In this document: in pieces, positions 7,181 through 17,075 of the stretch
Layout of the letters: every line of letters starts with the position of its first letter
Numbering within the stretch: position 1 is the stretch's first letter
DNA from: Candidatus Binataceae bacterium
Lineage (GTDB): Bacteria; Desulfobacterota; Binatia; Binatales; Binataceae
DNA: 36,345 bases
Direction: 5' to 3'
NCBI GenBank assembly: GCA_024281015.1
Contig: JAMXLL010000245.1
Coordinates: 1 to 36,345, forward strand
The notes under the pieces: model-generated
Database searches by the model: none
Seen by the model: the letters and a program-made list of their open reading frames with translations, nothing else
Told to the model about the DNA's origin: nothing
Program-made: the position numbers and the translations under genes

Positions 7181-8671
7181 CTAAGAGGGGCCGATAAAGA
7201 AATGAAGTGACCTGGCGGCAAACGCAATGATCGGCGGCGGATAGAGGCCGAGAAAGATGGTTGCGACTGCCAGGGCACCCATCAGACCATAGTTCCAGTA
7301 TTCTGCGCTCACGACACTGGCCTGGGCAGCGGGCTGCTCCAAAAACATCTCTTTGATTGGGCGCATGTAGTAATAGAGTGAAACCACCGAGTTGAGTATT
7401 CCGATGACTGCAAGAATATAGAATTGTTCTCGAATCGCAGCAGCGAAGACATAAAACTTACCTATAAACCCGATAGTCGCGGGAATGCCTGTCAGCGACA
7501 GCAAGAAAATGCTGAGTGCCACAGCAGGCAGCGCTCCGCCGGCGCGCCATGCCAGTCCTTTATATGCCACCAGATTTTCACTGCCGGTCAGGTTCGCAAC
7601 GATCATTACGACCAGGAAGGCACCAGCGTCCATGACATAGTAGGCAAAGAGGTAGACCAGCATCGCCTGAAGGCCGTCATTCGAGAGCAGGACAAAACCC
7701 ATCAAGGCATAGCCGGCCTGGGCGATACTCGAATAGGCGAGCATCCGCTTCATGTTCTCCTGCTGCAGGGCGGCAAGGTTGCCGAGCGTCATCGTGATGA
7801 TACACACGACGAGCAGCAACTGCGGCCATGCCACTCCGCTAAGCGCCTGCCATCTACCGCCTGAGGTCAAATGTGAGACTGCCGGATAGAAAAACCGAGT
7901 CATCAGCGCAAATCCAGCCGCTTTGGAACCAACCGCCAGAAATGTAGTAATTGGAATGGGTGCGCCTTCATAAACATCCGGCGCCCACATGTGGAATGGC
8001 ACCGATGCGACTTTGTAGCCCATTCCGCTCAGGATCAGCACCAGCCCGATAAACACAGCCAGGACCGGTACATGTCCGGCCGCAAACAGGACCCGATTGA
8101 TAACGCTGAAATCCAGTGAGCCGGCTAGCCCAAAAAACCAGCTCATTCCGTAGATCATCGTTCCTGAGGCGACCCCGCCATAAATCAGGTACTTGAGCGC
8201 AGCCTCCTGTGATCGCCGATTGTGCTTTAATATGCCGGTGAGCACGTACGACGTGAGGCTCACAAATTCCAGGGCGAGATACGCCATCAGCAAATTGGTT
8301 GATTCGGCCATCAGAAACATCCCGAGCGTGCTCGCCAGCAGTACGGCATAGTATTCGCCCTGCTCGCATTTCTGGACTTCCTCCGAGCCGATCGACATCC
8401 AGACCGCAACCACCGCGGCCAACGCGATCAAAGCACGAAAGAAGATGGCGAACGAATCATAAACCAGCATGCGGCTGAACAACCATCCGCCGCCGCCGAC
8501 TGGCTCGAGGCCGATCAACAGCAGTGTCGACGCGGTTGAGACGAGCGCAATTTCGCCAAGCCATGATTTTTCGCTGACTACCAGGTCGGCAATCACAATT
8601 ACGAGCGTCGCTGCAGTGAGTACCAGTTCAGGATAAAAGGCGCGCAGGCTGGCGATGTTTCCGAAATCCAT
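7181..8671 (-). CDS. nuoN: NADH-quinone oxidoreductase subunit N
   Basis: This 496-residue integral-membrane protein is one of the three antiporter-like proton-pumping subunits of respiratory complex I. About 14 hydrophobic segments are present. Conserved family stretches include AESTNLLMAYLALEFVSL (key membrane Glu), the Lys-rich KHNRRSQEAALKYLIYGG loop, and ENMKRMLAYSSIAQAGYALM, with the Lys of the proton path. The closing helices contain SLYYYMRPIKEMF. Length and start (MDFGNIASL) agree with the family. It is the last nuo gene in the usual order, 61 bp after nuoM. Confidence 0.95.
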   Translation of the reverse strand: MDFGNIASLRAFYPELVLTAATLVIVIADLVVSEKSWLGEIALVSTASTLLLIGLEPVGGGGWLFSRMLVYDSFAIFFRALIALAAVVAVWMSIGSEEVQKCEQGEYYAVLLASTLGMFLMAESTNLLMAYLALEFVSLTSYVLTGILKHNRRSQEAALKYLIYGGVASGTMIYGMSWFFGLAGSLDFSVINRVLFAAGHVPVLAVFIGLVLILSGMGYKVASVPFHMWAPDVYEGAPIPITTFLAVGSKAAGFALMTRFFYPAVSHLTSGGRWQALSGVAWPQLLLVVCIITMTLGNLAALQQENMKRMLAYSSIAQAGYALMGFVLLSNDGLQAMLVYLFAYYVMDAGAFLVVMIVANLTGSENLVAYKGLAWRAGGALPAVALSIFLLSLTGIPATIGFIGKFYVFAAAIREQFYILAVIGILNSVVSLYYYMRPIKEMFLEQPAAQASVVSAEYWNYGLMGALAVATIFLGLYPPPIIAFAARSLHFFIGPS

Positions 8672-8732
8672 TGCAAGTGCGCTTAAGGGTCAGACAAAAG
8701 GACGGGAATCATCCCTACAATGCATAATCCCA

Positions 8733-10231
8733 CTAATGGAGGGCTAGCGTCTGGCCCGGCACCGCGGCAATCACTGTGTGGTTGAGATGGTTCAAGGACG
8801 TTTGCAGTAATCCCAGTACTGCCTGCGGATACCATCCCAGGATCGCGACGATAATCGCCAGCGGTACCAGGGTGAAGCCCTCACGTAAACTGAGATCAGG
8901 CAAAATTCGATAGCGGTCATTTGGCGGACCAAGATAGATTCGCTGGAAGCACCATAGTAGATAAGCCGCGGTCAGGATTGCAGTGCCCGCTCCCAGAATC
9001 GTCATAACGGGATGCGGCCGCCATGCACCGATCAGAACCAATACTTCGGAAATAAATGCCGAGAGGCCGGGCAGGCCGAGCGCGGCGAAAAAAGCAAAGC
9101 CGGTTATTCCCGCGTAGACCGGCATCTGCTGTGCCAGCCCGCCGAAACCGTTGATCTCGCGATGGTGTGCGCGGTCGTAGATCACGCCGACCAGGATAAA
9201 CAGCATCGCGGTTATGGTGCCGTGATTGAACATCTGCAGCACCGCCCCGTTGATCCCGGCGGCGGTGAATGATGCCATTCCCAACATCACGTAACCCATA
9301 TGGCTGATCGATGAGTAGGCAACCAGCTTCTTGTAATCGGTCTGGGCCATCGCCACCATGGCGCCATAAACGATATTAATAGTTCCGATGACGCCCAGGA
9401 AAATCCACGCTAACTCGTGGCTGGCAGCGGGCAGGATTGCATAGTTAACTCGCAGGATACCGTAAGTACCCATTTTTAACAGCACGCCGGCGAGAATCAC
9501 GCTGATAGCTGTCGGAGCTTCGACGTGAGCGTCGGGCAGCCAGGTGTGGAACGGGAAAGCAGGGATCTTGATGGCAAAACCGATGAATAGCGCGATCCAG
9601 CAGATCCGCTGGAACGACATCGAATAACTGGCTCGCTGCGCGGCCAGCTGAGTCATATCAAAGGTCGGAGCAGCACCGTAATAGTACAAGCCCAACATCA
9701 CCAGCAGAATGAGCACTGACCCTAGCAGAGTATATAGAAAGAATTTTATTGCCGCATACTCACGACGCGGACCGCCCAGATGCCGATAAGAAAATACATC
9801 GGCAACAGCATCACTTCCCAAAAGATGTAAAAAAGGAAGAAATCCAGCGCAACGAATACACCAATCATCCCAGTATCGAGCAGCATCAAGAGGGCGTAAT
9901 AACCTTTCTCTCCGCGATCAATACTGAAGCTGGCAAAAACCGCAATGAAACATATTATTGCGGTCAACAGCACCATCGAGATGCTAATCCCGTCGACGCC
10001 CATGAAGTAAAAGACATGATAGGCTCGTATCCACGGGTAGCGCTCGACAAACTGCATTGCCGTGGTATTGGTGTTGAAATTAGCGTACAGCCACCCCGCG
10101 ATTACCAGTTGCGGAATAGTAGCGGCCGCCGCGATCCACTTGCAGCCACTCTGCAGGGCCGCCGGGCAGATCAGAATGAGTACCATCCCGATCAGCGGGA
10201 TGAACGTAATCAATGTGAGCGGATGCGTCAT
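8733..10231 (-). pseudogene. nuoM: NADH-quinone oxidoreductase subunit M, interrupted by a one-base frameshift
   Basis: The first 152 codons (10231-9776) read MTHPLTLITFIPLIGMV up to LLPMYFLIGIW. The rest (GGPRREYAAIKFF onwards, 9773-8733) is in another frame. On the minus strand the junction reads TGGGCGGTCCG. One extra G would give Trp-Gly-Gly-Pro-Arg, the usual NuoM sequence, and a 499-residue protein of normal length. Both halves are otherwise intact: the FWEVMLLPMY Glu, the DYKKLVAYSSISHMGYVMLG Lys segment and the FPFHTWLPDAHVEAPT loop are all present. NuoM is a proton-pumping antiporter-like subunit. An intact operon around a broken core gene suggests a base-call error in the G run, but a real mutation or recoding cannot be excluded. 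Confidence 0.88.
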
Positions 10232-10265
10232 CGCCTGAGAGTCTGAGGTCTGCTCCTCCGGATCT

Positions 10266-12323
10266 TCACGCGTGCAACACTGCCTGGAGCAGCAGAATTA
10301 CCATCACCGCGGCGAGCAGGCCGTACAGGTACCCGTTAATTGAGCCGGTCTGGAACCGGCGCAAACGTTCGCCGGCAGCAAGGGTCGCATTTGCCGCGAG
10401 ATTCACCAGCCCATCTACTATGTAGTTGTCGAATAAACCTGAAAGCCACGAACCAAATACAGTAATGACTGCAGCGAGATTCACCAGCCCATCAATGATC
10501 CGCAGATCGAACCACGCAGCGGCGCGGGTTGCCGCGATGTACGGGCGGACGATTGCAACGTCGTACGCCTCGTCGACGTAATATTTGTTGAATGACCACT
10601 GGTACGGAAGGCCCCCCAGGAACTCGCTCATGCGTTGAGCGCTTAGTTTTTCGCTGCGATAGGTCAAATCCGCCAATAGCCATCCTACCGCCACCAACCC
10701 CAGCGAGAGCGCTGCGAAATATCCCTCCAGTCCGCGATGACTGCCCTCGGCCGTTATCGCCAACGTCTGATGAGAATCAAACACGGGCTCCAGAAACTTT
10801 TCGAAGGGCGAGAAATGCACAATGAACCTCGGCAACATCACGGCGCCGCCAAACAGCGACAGCACGCCGAGCACAATCAACACCGAGGACATCGAGAACG
10901 GCGCCTCGTGTAGATGATGCTCTTGTTCGTGCGTCCCGCGGAACTCACCGAAGAAGGTCATGTAGACCTGGCGGAACATGTAAAATGTCGTAATTCCGGC
11001 GCCTACCCATAGCAGCACCCAAATCCAGGGATGCCCGTGCTCGAAGGCGCTCCAAATGATCTCGTCCTTGGACATGAACCCGGCAAACGGCGGAATTCCA
11101 CAAATCGCCAGCGTCGCCGCAAGGAAAGTCCAGAACGTAATCGGCAATCTCTGGCGCAGGCCGCCCATCCTGCGCATGTCCTGCTCACCGCCCATTGCAT
11201 GGATCACCGAGCCGGCTCCCAGAAAGAGGCAGGCCTTAAAGAAGGCGTGCGTCATCAAATGAAAAATTCCTGCCGTGTAAGCGCCGACTCCAACGCCGAC
11301 AAACATGTAGCCAAGCTGGCTGATGGTCGAGTAAGCGAGCACGCGTTTGATATCGTTCTGCGTAATGCCGATGGTGGCGGCGAACACTGCCGTTACGGCT
11401 CCGATTGTCGCCACCACCAGCATCGTGGCCGGCGCCAATGAGAAAAGAAAATTCAGCCGGGCGACCATGTATATCCCGGCCGTAACCATAGTCGCGGCGT
11501 GAATCAGGGCACTGACCGGAGTTGGCCCCGCCATAGCATCGGGTAGCCACGCAAATAGCGGAATCTGTGCTGATTTGCCGGTCGCGCCCAGAAACATCAT
11601 CAGTGTGACAAATGTCAGCAGTGACATCCCGCCATATCCTGGCTGTGTCGTCAGCATCGGCGCGTAGCGGGCGATCTGGCGAATCACCAGGGTAGGATGA
11701 CCGACCGCTTCGAGCGCGGCAAAGAGCGAGTACAGCGCAACGACGAACGCCCAATCACCGATGCGGTTGAAAATAAACGCCTTGTTGCCGGCCGCAGTGT
11801 TGTTACGGTCGCTGTACCAGAAACCAATCAACGCAAACGAGCACAGCCCGACTCCTTCCCACCCGACGAACATCAACCACAAATTGTCGCTCAGCACGAG
11901 CGTGAGCATGGCGAAAGTGAACAGGTTAAGCCATGCAAAAAAGCGCCAGTACGACGGATCGTCGTGCATGTAACCGGTCGAATAGACATGAATCAACCCG
12001 CCGACGCCGGTCACGATCAGCACCATCACCATCGATAACGGATCGAGCCAGAAAGCGACGTCAAGCTTAAGCCCACCGATATCGAACCATCGCCAGAGAT
12101 CGTCAAGCATGAAGCGATGCGCGGGTGCTGACTGGAGCATGCGGAGCAATCCGAGCACTCCGAACGCAAAGCTGGCGATGACTACACCGCAGCCGATGAC
12201 GTCAACTGCGCGCCGGCCGAGCTTCCTTTGAAGTGTTGCGCCAAGGAGGAAATTAATCGCTGCGCCGATTAGCGGCAGCAGTACTATCCATCGGATGAAC
12301 TCGACCGGTTGTGGATGATTCAT
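10266..12323 (-). CDS. nuoL: NADH-quinone oxidoreductase subunit L
   Basis: This 685-residue membrane subunit is the distal antiporter-like subunit of complex I. It shows the family pattern FVGWEGVGLCSFALIGFW (membrane Glu), SAQIPLFAWLPDAMAGPTPV, QNDIKRVLAYSTISQLGYM and FFKACLFLGAGSVIHAM. The protein has the extended C-terminal region expected of NuoL, which includes the long lateral helix that braces NuoM and NuoN. It lies 34 bp before nuoM and 16 bp after nuoK. Length and start fit the family. Confidence 0.96.
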   Translation of the reverse strand: MNHPQPVEFIRWIVLLPLIGAAINFLLGATLQRKLGRRAVDVIGCGVVIASFAFGVLGLLRMLQSAPAHRFMLDDLWRWFDIGGLKLDVAFWLDPLSMVMVLIVTGVGGLIHVYSTGYMHDDPSYWRFFAWLNLFTFAMLTLVLSDNLWLMFVGWEGVGLCSFALIGFWYSDRNNTAAGNKAFIFNRIGDWAFVVALYSLFAALEAVGHPTLVIRQIARYAPMLTTQPGYGGMSLLTFVTLMMFLGATGKSAQIPLFAWLPDAMAGPTPVSALIHAATMVTAGIYMVARLNFLFSLAPATMLVVATIGAVTAVFAATIGITQNDIKRVLAYSTISQLGYMFVGVGVGAYTAGIFHLMTHAFFKACLFLGAGSVIHAMGGEQDMRRMGGLRQRLPITFWTFLAATLAICGIPPFAGFMSKDEIIWSAFEHGHPWIWVLLWVGAGITTFYMFRQVYMTFFGEFRGTHEQEHHLHEAPFSMSSVLIVLGVLSLFGGAVMLPRFIVHFSPFEKFLEPVFDSHQTLAITAEGSHRGLEGYFAALSLGLVAVGWLLADLTYRSEKLSAQRMSEFLGGLPYQWSFNKYYVDEAYDVAIVRPYIAATRAAAWFDLRIIDGLVNLAAVITVFGSWLSGLFDNYIVDGLVNLAANATLAAGERLRRFQTGSINGYLYGLLAAVMVILLLQAVLHA

Positions 12324-12339
12324 TCCTTACCGGCACCCG

Positions 12340-12657
12340 TCATCCGCTTAAAGTCTCGGTTGCACTGACATCAATAGTGCGCAGGTTCTGGTAAATGGCC
12401 AATATGATGGCGAGGCCAATCACGGCCTCAGCGGCAGCCAGCATGATCACGAAAATTGCAAACACCTGGCCTTCATATTTCATGGCGCCGCCGCCATAGA
12501 ACGAAAACGCAATGTAATTGATGTTGGCGGCATTGAGAATCAGCTCAATACCCAACAAGATGCCGATCGCGTTGCGGCGCGAAAGCACGCAGTAGCCACC
12601 GAGCAGAAACAGAATCAGACCGAGCACCAGGAAGTGAGTTAGCGTCAGCCCCCCCAT
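12340..12657 (-). CDS. nuoK: NADH-quinone oxidoreductase subunit K
   Basis: This 105-residue protein has three membrane helices. LGIELILNAANINYIAF carries the conserved membrane Glu of the E-channel. FVIMLAAAEAVIGLAII carries the second Glu. The size matches NuoK/MrpC-like subunits, which link quinone chemistry to the pumping arm. The start at 12657 lies 4 bp after the nuoJ stop, so translation is probably coupled. Confidence 0.95.
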   Translation of the reverse strand: MGGLTLTHFLVLGLILFLLGGYCVLSRRNAIGILLGIELILNAANINYIAFSFYGGGAMKYEGQVFAIFVIMLAAAEAVIGLAIILAIYQNLRTIDVSATETLSG

Positions 12658-12661
12658 CGCC

Positions 12662-13159
12662 CTACTCCCGCACTTCTTGGCGCGAAATCACGATAGCGCC
12701 GATTAATGACGCCAGCAGCACAATCGAGGCGATCTCGAAGGGTAGAACGTAAGGGCCGAGAAACGCATTGCCAATCCCGTAAGTGGTCGGCGCCATCGGA
12801 GCCGGCCTGGCACGATACCATGAAGTGCGGATGATCGCTTCCAGCATCACCCCCCCGGCCAGCATGATAGTAATTAACGCCGGCACCACACCGACCACCC
12901 GATTTGAGACGTTCACCTCTGCGATTCCCTGCGTCAGCATTACCGCGAAGATCGTGACTACCAGAATGCCGCCGATATAGATGAAGATCTGAATGATGAA
13001 AAGAAAATCAGCAGCAAGAAGTGCATATATACCCGCTACTCCAGCGAGTGCGCCGAACAACGCGAAGGCAGAATGCACGATATTGCGTGAAAACGCAGTG
13101 ACGAGAGCTGAACCAACCGTCACCAACGCCAAGGCGTAAAAAATTATAAGCAAGCCCAT
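12662..13159 (-). CDS. nuoJ: NADH-quinone oxidoreductase subunit J
   Basis: This 165-residue protein has five membrane helices. It contains NIVHSAFALFGALAGVAGIYALL and FIYIGGILVVTIFAVML, the latter holding the flexible helix of NuoJ. The ATG at 13159 was chosen because NuoJ homology starts at MGLLIIFYALAL. It lies 4 bp after the nuoI stop. A longer frame to 13243 would overlap the NuoI tail and adds no family sequence. A moderately variable loop after the third helix (RARPAPMAPTTYG) is normal for the subunit. Confidence 0.93.
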   Translation of the reverse strand: MGLLIIFYALALVTVGSALVTAFSRNIVHSAFALFGALAGVAGIYALLAADFLFIIQIFIYIGGILVVTIFAVMLTQGIAEVNVSNRVVGVVPALITIMLAGGVMLEAIIRTSWYRARPAPMAPTTYGIGNAFLGPYVLPFEIASIVLLASLIGAIVISRQEVRE

Positions 13160-13163
13160 CGCA

Positions 13164-14030
13164 TCACGAGGAAGAAGGATTTCCGCGCCCGGGCGCTGCA
13201 CCACCCTTGTCCGGTGCATCATCGACTTCTCCGCCGGCCTCATTCGGAGCCGGTGGAGAGTGCAATATTTCTTCGGCTTTGCTGGCGGGAGGCGTGCTTG
13301 GGGAGGCCTGTGGCGAATCGGTGGCGCTTTCCGGTTGATCGTTTCTTTCGGTCACGGCAGCCGAACTCTTCGGTGTCACAACAGGCGAAGGTTTCACCGG
13401 CGTGCGAGTTCCCACGGGAGTTCGCGAAGGGGTTGCAGGCCTCGGCGCACCATCGGCCTTAGGTGCAGCGGCGGGCTTCGTGGCGGCGGGCTTATCTGGT
13501 CCCGGCTGCGCCCATTCGTCTACATACTTCATCCCGCGATCAAGCAGCTTCGCCACATCGGGATCCGGTTCGGGGCCCTTTTTCGGTTTGTAGGCGACTA
13601 TCGGTTCAGCCACGAAGCGTCGAATCAGGCTCTCGAGCGAATAGTCCGCACCCTCGAATTCGGTCGTATGATGGATCGCACCAGTCGGACAAGGTTCGCT
13701 GCAAAGGCCGCAGTACATGCACTTCGCGATATCGATATCGAACTGCGAGATAACAATTTCACGGGTCTGCGCGTTCTTCTCTATCGCCATCGCGATGCAA
13801 TCAATCGGACAGGCCCGATCGCAAGCGAGACAACCGGTGCAGATTTCCAAATCGACGTCGAGAATACCGCGATACCGAAACGGCAGAGTATCTTGCACCC
13901 GCACCGGAATGCGATCCGGATATTGAACCGTATAGGGCTTGCGGATCATGTGCGAGGCAGTGACCGCCATCCCATCGAAAATGGTGGCGAGCGCTTCTTT
14001 GATATGCTGAAAGTACGCGGCTGCACCCAT
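13164..14030 (-). CDS. nuoI: NADH-quinone oxidoreductase subunit I with long low-complexity C-terminal tail
   Basis: This ferredoxin-like complex I subunit carries two 4Fe-4S clusters. Cys64, 67, 70 and 74 are in CTGCLACDRACP, and Cys104, 107, 110 and 114 are in CMYCGLCSEPCP. These are clusters N6a and N6b, which pass electrons toward NuoB. The usual protein ends near residue 170-175. This one continues to residue 288 with a Pro/Ala/Lys/Ser/Thr-rich segment (for example KPAAAPKADGAPRPATPSRT) that looks disordered. Its acidic/Gly-rich end is adjacent to nuoJ. The tail is in frame with no internal stop, so it is probably made. A 140-bp gap separates it from nuoH, the largest in the operon. Confidence 0.93.
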   Translation of the reverse strand: MGAAAYFQHIKEALATIFDGMAVTASHMIRKPYTVQYPDRIPVRVQDTLPFRYRGILDVDLEICTGCLACDRACPIDCIAMAIEKNAQTREIVISQFDIDIAKCMYCGLCSEPCPTGAIHHTTEFEGADYSLESLIRRFVAEPIVAYKPKKGPEPDPDVAKLLDRGMKYVDEWAQPGPDKPAATKPAAAPKADGAPRPATPSRTPVGTRTPVKPSPVVTPKSSAAVTERNDQPESATDSPQASPSTPPASKAEEILHSPPAPNEAGGEVDDAPDKGGAAPGRGNPSSS

Positions 14031-14103
14031 GGTGGTTTTTTAGCAACTTGTCGAAAAATTGGCCCTTTTTTCTTGCCTCATAGGGGGAAGGCACTAAACA
14101 AGC

Positions 14104-14116
14104 GAGCGAACCGCTC
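14104..14116 (-). promoter_or_regulatory. Small hairpin in the nuoH-nuoI gap
   Basis: GAGCG-AAC-CGCTC forms a 5-bp stem with a 3-base loop inside the largest intercistronic gap of the operon. There is no following T run, so it is not a typical terminator. A TTGACT about 35 bases upstream of it on the minus strand has no good -10 partner. A role in mRNA processing or stability is only a guess. Confidence 0.25.
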
Positions 14117-14170
14117 ACACGCCCTTGATGTAGCCGTTTGATCCACAGTCAATTCCACTTCAAAGCCCGG

Positions 14171-15361
14171 CTAAATGGTTGGGTGGAAGTATAGTTCCAT
14201 CCGTGCTCGTCTCGTGAAGTAGGCCACACGCCAGCCGAAAACAGCAACAAGCCCGACTCCGAACACGAACATGGCAATTCCCATCGGCCGGCTGCCGCGC
14301 GGAAAAAACGCAACCCAAATCGCGGTGCCAATCATATTGATGAACCCCGCCGGCACGAAGTATTTCCAGCAGATTGACATCATTTGATCGATGCGGACGC
14401 GCGGCAGTGTACCGCGAATCCACATCGACACAAACACCAGGAGGAGCACTTTGAGCGAAAACGAGATGAACTGCAGCAGGTTCATTACGGCCGGACTGAA
14501 GCCGAGCCGCGGCACCTGCCAGCCACCAAGATAGAGCGTCACGATAATGGCAGCGGCAATAAACATATTGCCCCACTCCGCCATGAAGAAGAACAAATAG
14601 CGTATACTCGAGTATTCGGTCGCAAAGCCGGCCACCAGTTCAGATTCCGCCTCAGGCAGATCGAAGGGCGTCCGGTTATTCTCGGCCAGACTCGACACGA
14701 ACAGGATTATCGCTGCCGCAAAGCAGAACGGGTTGGCGAAAATGAACCAGTGATATGGCTCCCATTCCTGTGCCCGAATCAAACCTTGCATCGAGAGCGT
14801 TCCGGTCATCAGCACCGCAGGAAAAATCGACAGGCCTGCAGGGATTTCATAACTGATGATCTGTGCAGCAGAGCGGATTCCGCCGATGAGCGACCACTTG
14901 TTATTGGACGACCAACCGGCCATAAGCACTCCGACCACCGTCAAAGCGGTAATCGCGGTCATATAGAGAATGCCGATGTTGAGGTCAGCTAGAATCAGTT
15001 GGGACGAAAAAGGCATTACCGCCCAGGGCAAAATGAAGGCCAACACCACGAGATACGGCGCTAACTTGAACAGCGGGGCATCGGCTTCATCGGGAATGAC
15101 ATCCTCCTTGCACACGTGCTTGATTCCGTCGGCGAGCCATTGAAGGAAACCGTTTGGACCAACCCGGTTGGGACCCACCCGGGACTGAATGCGCGCCCAT
15201 ACCCGGCGTTCGACCCAGGTCACTATCGAGGCAAACGGCACGGCAACGAGGAACAACACCAACACGCAGGCGACCACGGTAGCGGCGGCCATTGCCCTAC
15301 CCTGGGAAGCTCTGCTTCCGAACATCGCTTCGCCTATTAATGTGACCAGTGAATCACTCAT
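14171..15361 (-). CDS. nuoH: NADH-quinone oxidoreductase subunit H
   Basis: This 396-residue membrane subunit forms much of the quinone-binding chamber. Typical stretches are VERRVWARIQSRVGPNRVGP, GFLQWLADGIKHVCKEDVIP, RSAAQIISYEIPAGL and NRTPFDLPEAESELVAGFATEYS. The latter contains the acidic loop that links to the E-channel. MWIRGTLPRVRIDQMMSICW lies near the C-terminus. About 20 residues precede the first helix, within the normal range. It lies 19 bp after nuoD. Confidence 0.96.
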   Translation of the reverse strand: MSDSLVTLIGEAMFGSRASQGRAMAAATVVACVLVLFLVAVPFASIVTWVERRVWARIQSRVGPNRVGPNGFLQWLADGIKHVCKEDVIPDEADAPLFKLAPYLVVLAFILPWAVMPFSSQLILADLNIGILYMTAITALTVVGVLMAGWSSNNKWSLIGGIRSAAQIISYEIPAGLSIFPAVLMTGTLSMQGLIRAQEWEPYHWFIFANPFCFAAAIILFVSSLAENNRTPFDLPEAESELVAGFATEYSSIRYLFFFMAEWGNMFIAAAIIVTLYLGGWQVPRLGFSPAVMNLLQFISFSLKVLLLVFVSMWIRGTLPRVRIDQMMSICWKYFVPAGFINMIGTAIWVAFFPRGSRPMGIAMFVFGVGLVAVFGWRVAYFTRRARMELYFHPTI

Positions 15362-15380
15362 TAATAAATAAGTCTGCCGC

Positions 15381-16499
15381 TCAGCGGTCGATTTCCGGCG
15401 CGATCACGTCGAGGCTGGCAATCAGCACAACCAAATCGGCGATCATTAAGCCTTTGCTCAACTTCTGAATCATACCCATAGCTGCGAACGAACCGGTCCT
15501 GACGTGGACACGCCATGGATAAGCGCTGCCATCGCTCACTACATACCAACCCTGGTCACCGCGGGCGCTTTCGACCCGCACCTGACACTCCCCGGCCGGC
15601 GGCTTAAAATTGCGTACTACTTTCGCCAGCACCGGCCCATCGGGCATTCGGGTCAAGGCCTGGCGGAGAATTCGCGAAGATTGCACCATCTCACGAATCC
15701 GCATCATGTACCGGTCCATCGCGTCGCCGGTGGCCCCCCACTCACCGCTGCCGATGGGGATATCAAATTCGAATTCGGGATAAACTGAGTACGGGATATC
15801 CTTTCGCACATCCCATTTAACGCCAGAGGCTCGCAAATTAGGCCCGACCAGATTGTAGTCGATAGCCTCCTCGGCCGTGATTATCGCAACGTTCACCAGC
15901 CGCTGGACACAGATTTTGTTGTAGGAAAAAAGCGCGTTGAATTCGTCGAGAATGGGATCGAGATGATCCAGATAGGCAAGCGCTTTCTCACGCCATCCGG
16001 GTGGCAGATCCCACGCTACCCCACCAATTCGCATGTAATTGAAAGTGAGGCGGGCCCCGCACAATTCCTCGATCAGGTCATTGATCATTTCGCGCTCGCG
16101 CAACGCATGCAGAAACGGCGTCATTGCGCCGATATCCATGCCCATTAGTCCGACCGTCAGCAAATGCGAGGCGATGCGGTTCAACTCGACGGCGATCACC
16201 CGGCAATACTCGGCGCGGCGCGGCACCTCGATTCCAGCGAGCCTCTCGCAGGCCAACGCCCAACCCTGGTTAGTGAACATCGCGCATACATAGTCGACCC
16301 GGTCGGTGTAGGGCATAAAGCCGTGATAGCCGACCTTCTCCGCAATCTTCTCGATCGAGCGATGCAGATAGCCGACGTCGGGAATAGCCTCGCGCATCAC
16401 CTCGCCGTCTGCTCTGATGACAAAGCGCAAAACGCCATGCGTCGAAGGATGCTGCGGCCCCATATTGAGCGTCATTTCTTCAGTTCGCAGCGTGGACAT
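15381..16499 (-). CDS. nuoD: NADH-quinone oxidoreductase subunit D
   Basis: This 372-residue subunit is the 49-kDa type peripheral-arm protein that lines the quinone site with NuoB. It opens with [16 protein letters not shown], including the quinone-site His. It also has [34 protein letters not shown] and the closing PEIDR. The hydrogenase-like Ni-binding cysteines are absent, as in all NuoD. NuoC and NuoD are separate genes here, not fused. The start at 16499 is 71 bp after the nuoC stop. Confidence 0.97.
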   Translation of the reverse strand: MSTLRTEEMTLNMGPQHPSTHGVLRFVIRADGEVMREAIPDVGYLHRSIEKIAEKVGYHGFMPYTDRVDYVCAMFTNQGWALACERLAGIEVPRRAEYCRVIAVELNRIASHLLTVGLMGMDIGAMTPFLHALREREMINDLIEELCGARLTFNYMRIGGVAWDLPPGWREKALAYLDHLDPILDEFNALFSYNKICVQRLVNVAIITAEEAIDYNLVGPNLRASGVKWDVRKDIPYSVYPEFEFDIPIGSGEWGATGDAMDRYMMRIREMVQSSRILRQALTRMPDGPVLAKVVRNFKPPAGECQVRVESARGDQGWYVVSDGSAYPWRVHVRTGSFAAMGMIQKLSKGLMIADLVVLIASLDVIAPEIDR

Positions 16500-16570
16500 A
16501 CCTTCTGCCCTTTTGATCCTTCCGGTACTGCGCCTTCCCGCAGCCTACCCCGGCCGCGGCGGCGATGTGC

Positions 16571-17074
16571 CTAGTGCTTCTGATCAAGACGGATGATGGG
16601 GCTTTCGCGAACGGTAGAAATACCGTGATACTCCTGCGGCTCGACAAAATCCTTGCGTAACGGATGGCCCGGCCAGTCCTCAGGCATCAGAATCCGCCGC
16701 ATATCGCTGTGGCCTTGGAAGGTGACACCCAGCAGATCGAATATCTCGCGCTCCATCCAGTTCGCCGCATTCCAAATGCCCTCGACTGTAGCCACCGCCG
16801 GGTTGTCGCGCGGCAGTTTGATTTTCAGCACACAGCCGTGGCGATGCTTGTAAGAGAAAAGATGGTAAACGACCTCGATGTGTTCTTTGTAATCGACTCC
16901 GGTTTCATTGCTGAGGCAGTCAAAGGAGGTTTCGGGGTCATCGCGCAAGAACCGGCATATTTCAACGATTGCATGAGGATCGATCACCGCAAACGGGTCG
17001 AGCTTGCCGCCTGTTTCCAGAATTTTCTCCGGAAAGCGCTGCTTGAGACGATCGTATATTTGCAGTGCCTCCAT
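16571..17074 (-). CDS. nuoC: NADH-quinone oxidoreductase subunit C
   Basis: This 167-residue soluble subunit is the 30-kDa type. The signature is WMEREIFDLLGVTFQGHSDM followed by RRILMPEDWPGHPLRKDF, the classical NuoC motif. The N-terminal alpha/beta part (FDCLSNETGVDYKE) is also typical. It scaffolds NuoD in the quinone-reducing connecting module. The start ATG at 17074 lies directly after the nuoB stop, so the two are probably translationally coupled. Confidence 0.95.
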   Translation of the reverse strand: MEALQIYDRLKQRFPEKILETGGKLDPFAVIDPHAIVEICRFLRDDPETSFDCLSNETGVDYKEHIEVVYHLFSYKHRHGCVLKIKLPRDNPAVATVEGIWNAANWMEREIFDLLGVTFQGHSDMRRILMPEDWPGHPLRKDFVEPQEYHGISTVRESPIIRLDQKH

Positions 17075-17075
17075 C

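Noticed and set aside
13260-14141. A 293-codon + strand open frame
   Set aside because: It lies antisense over nuoI, whose Cys motifs and family match are clear; the + strand translation has no recognisable domain and is a shadow of the GC-rich nuoI tail.
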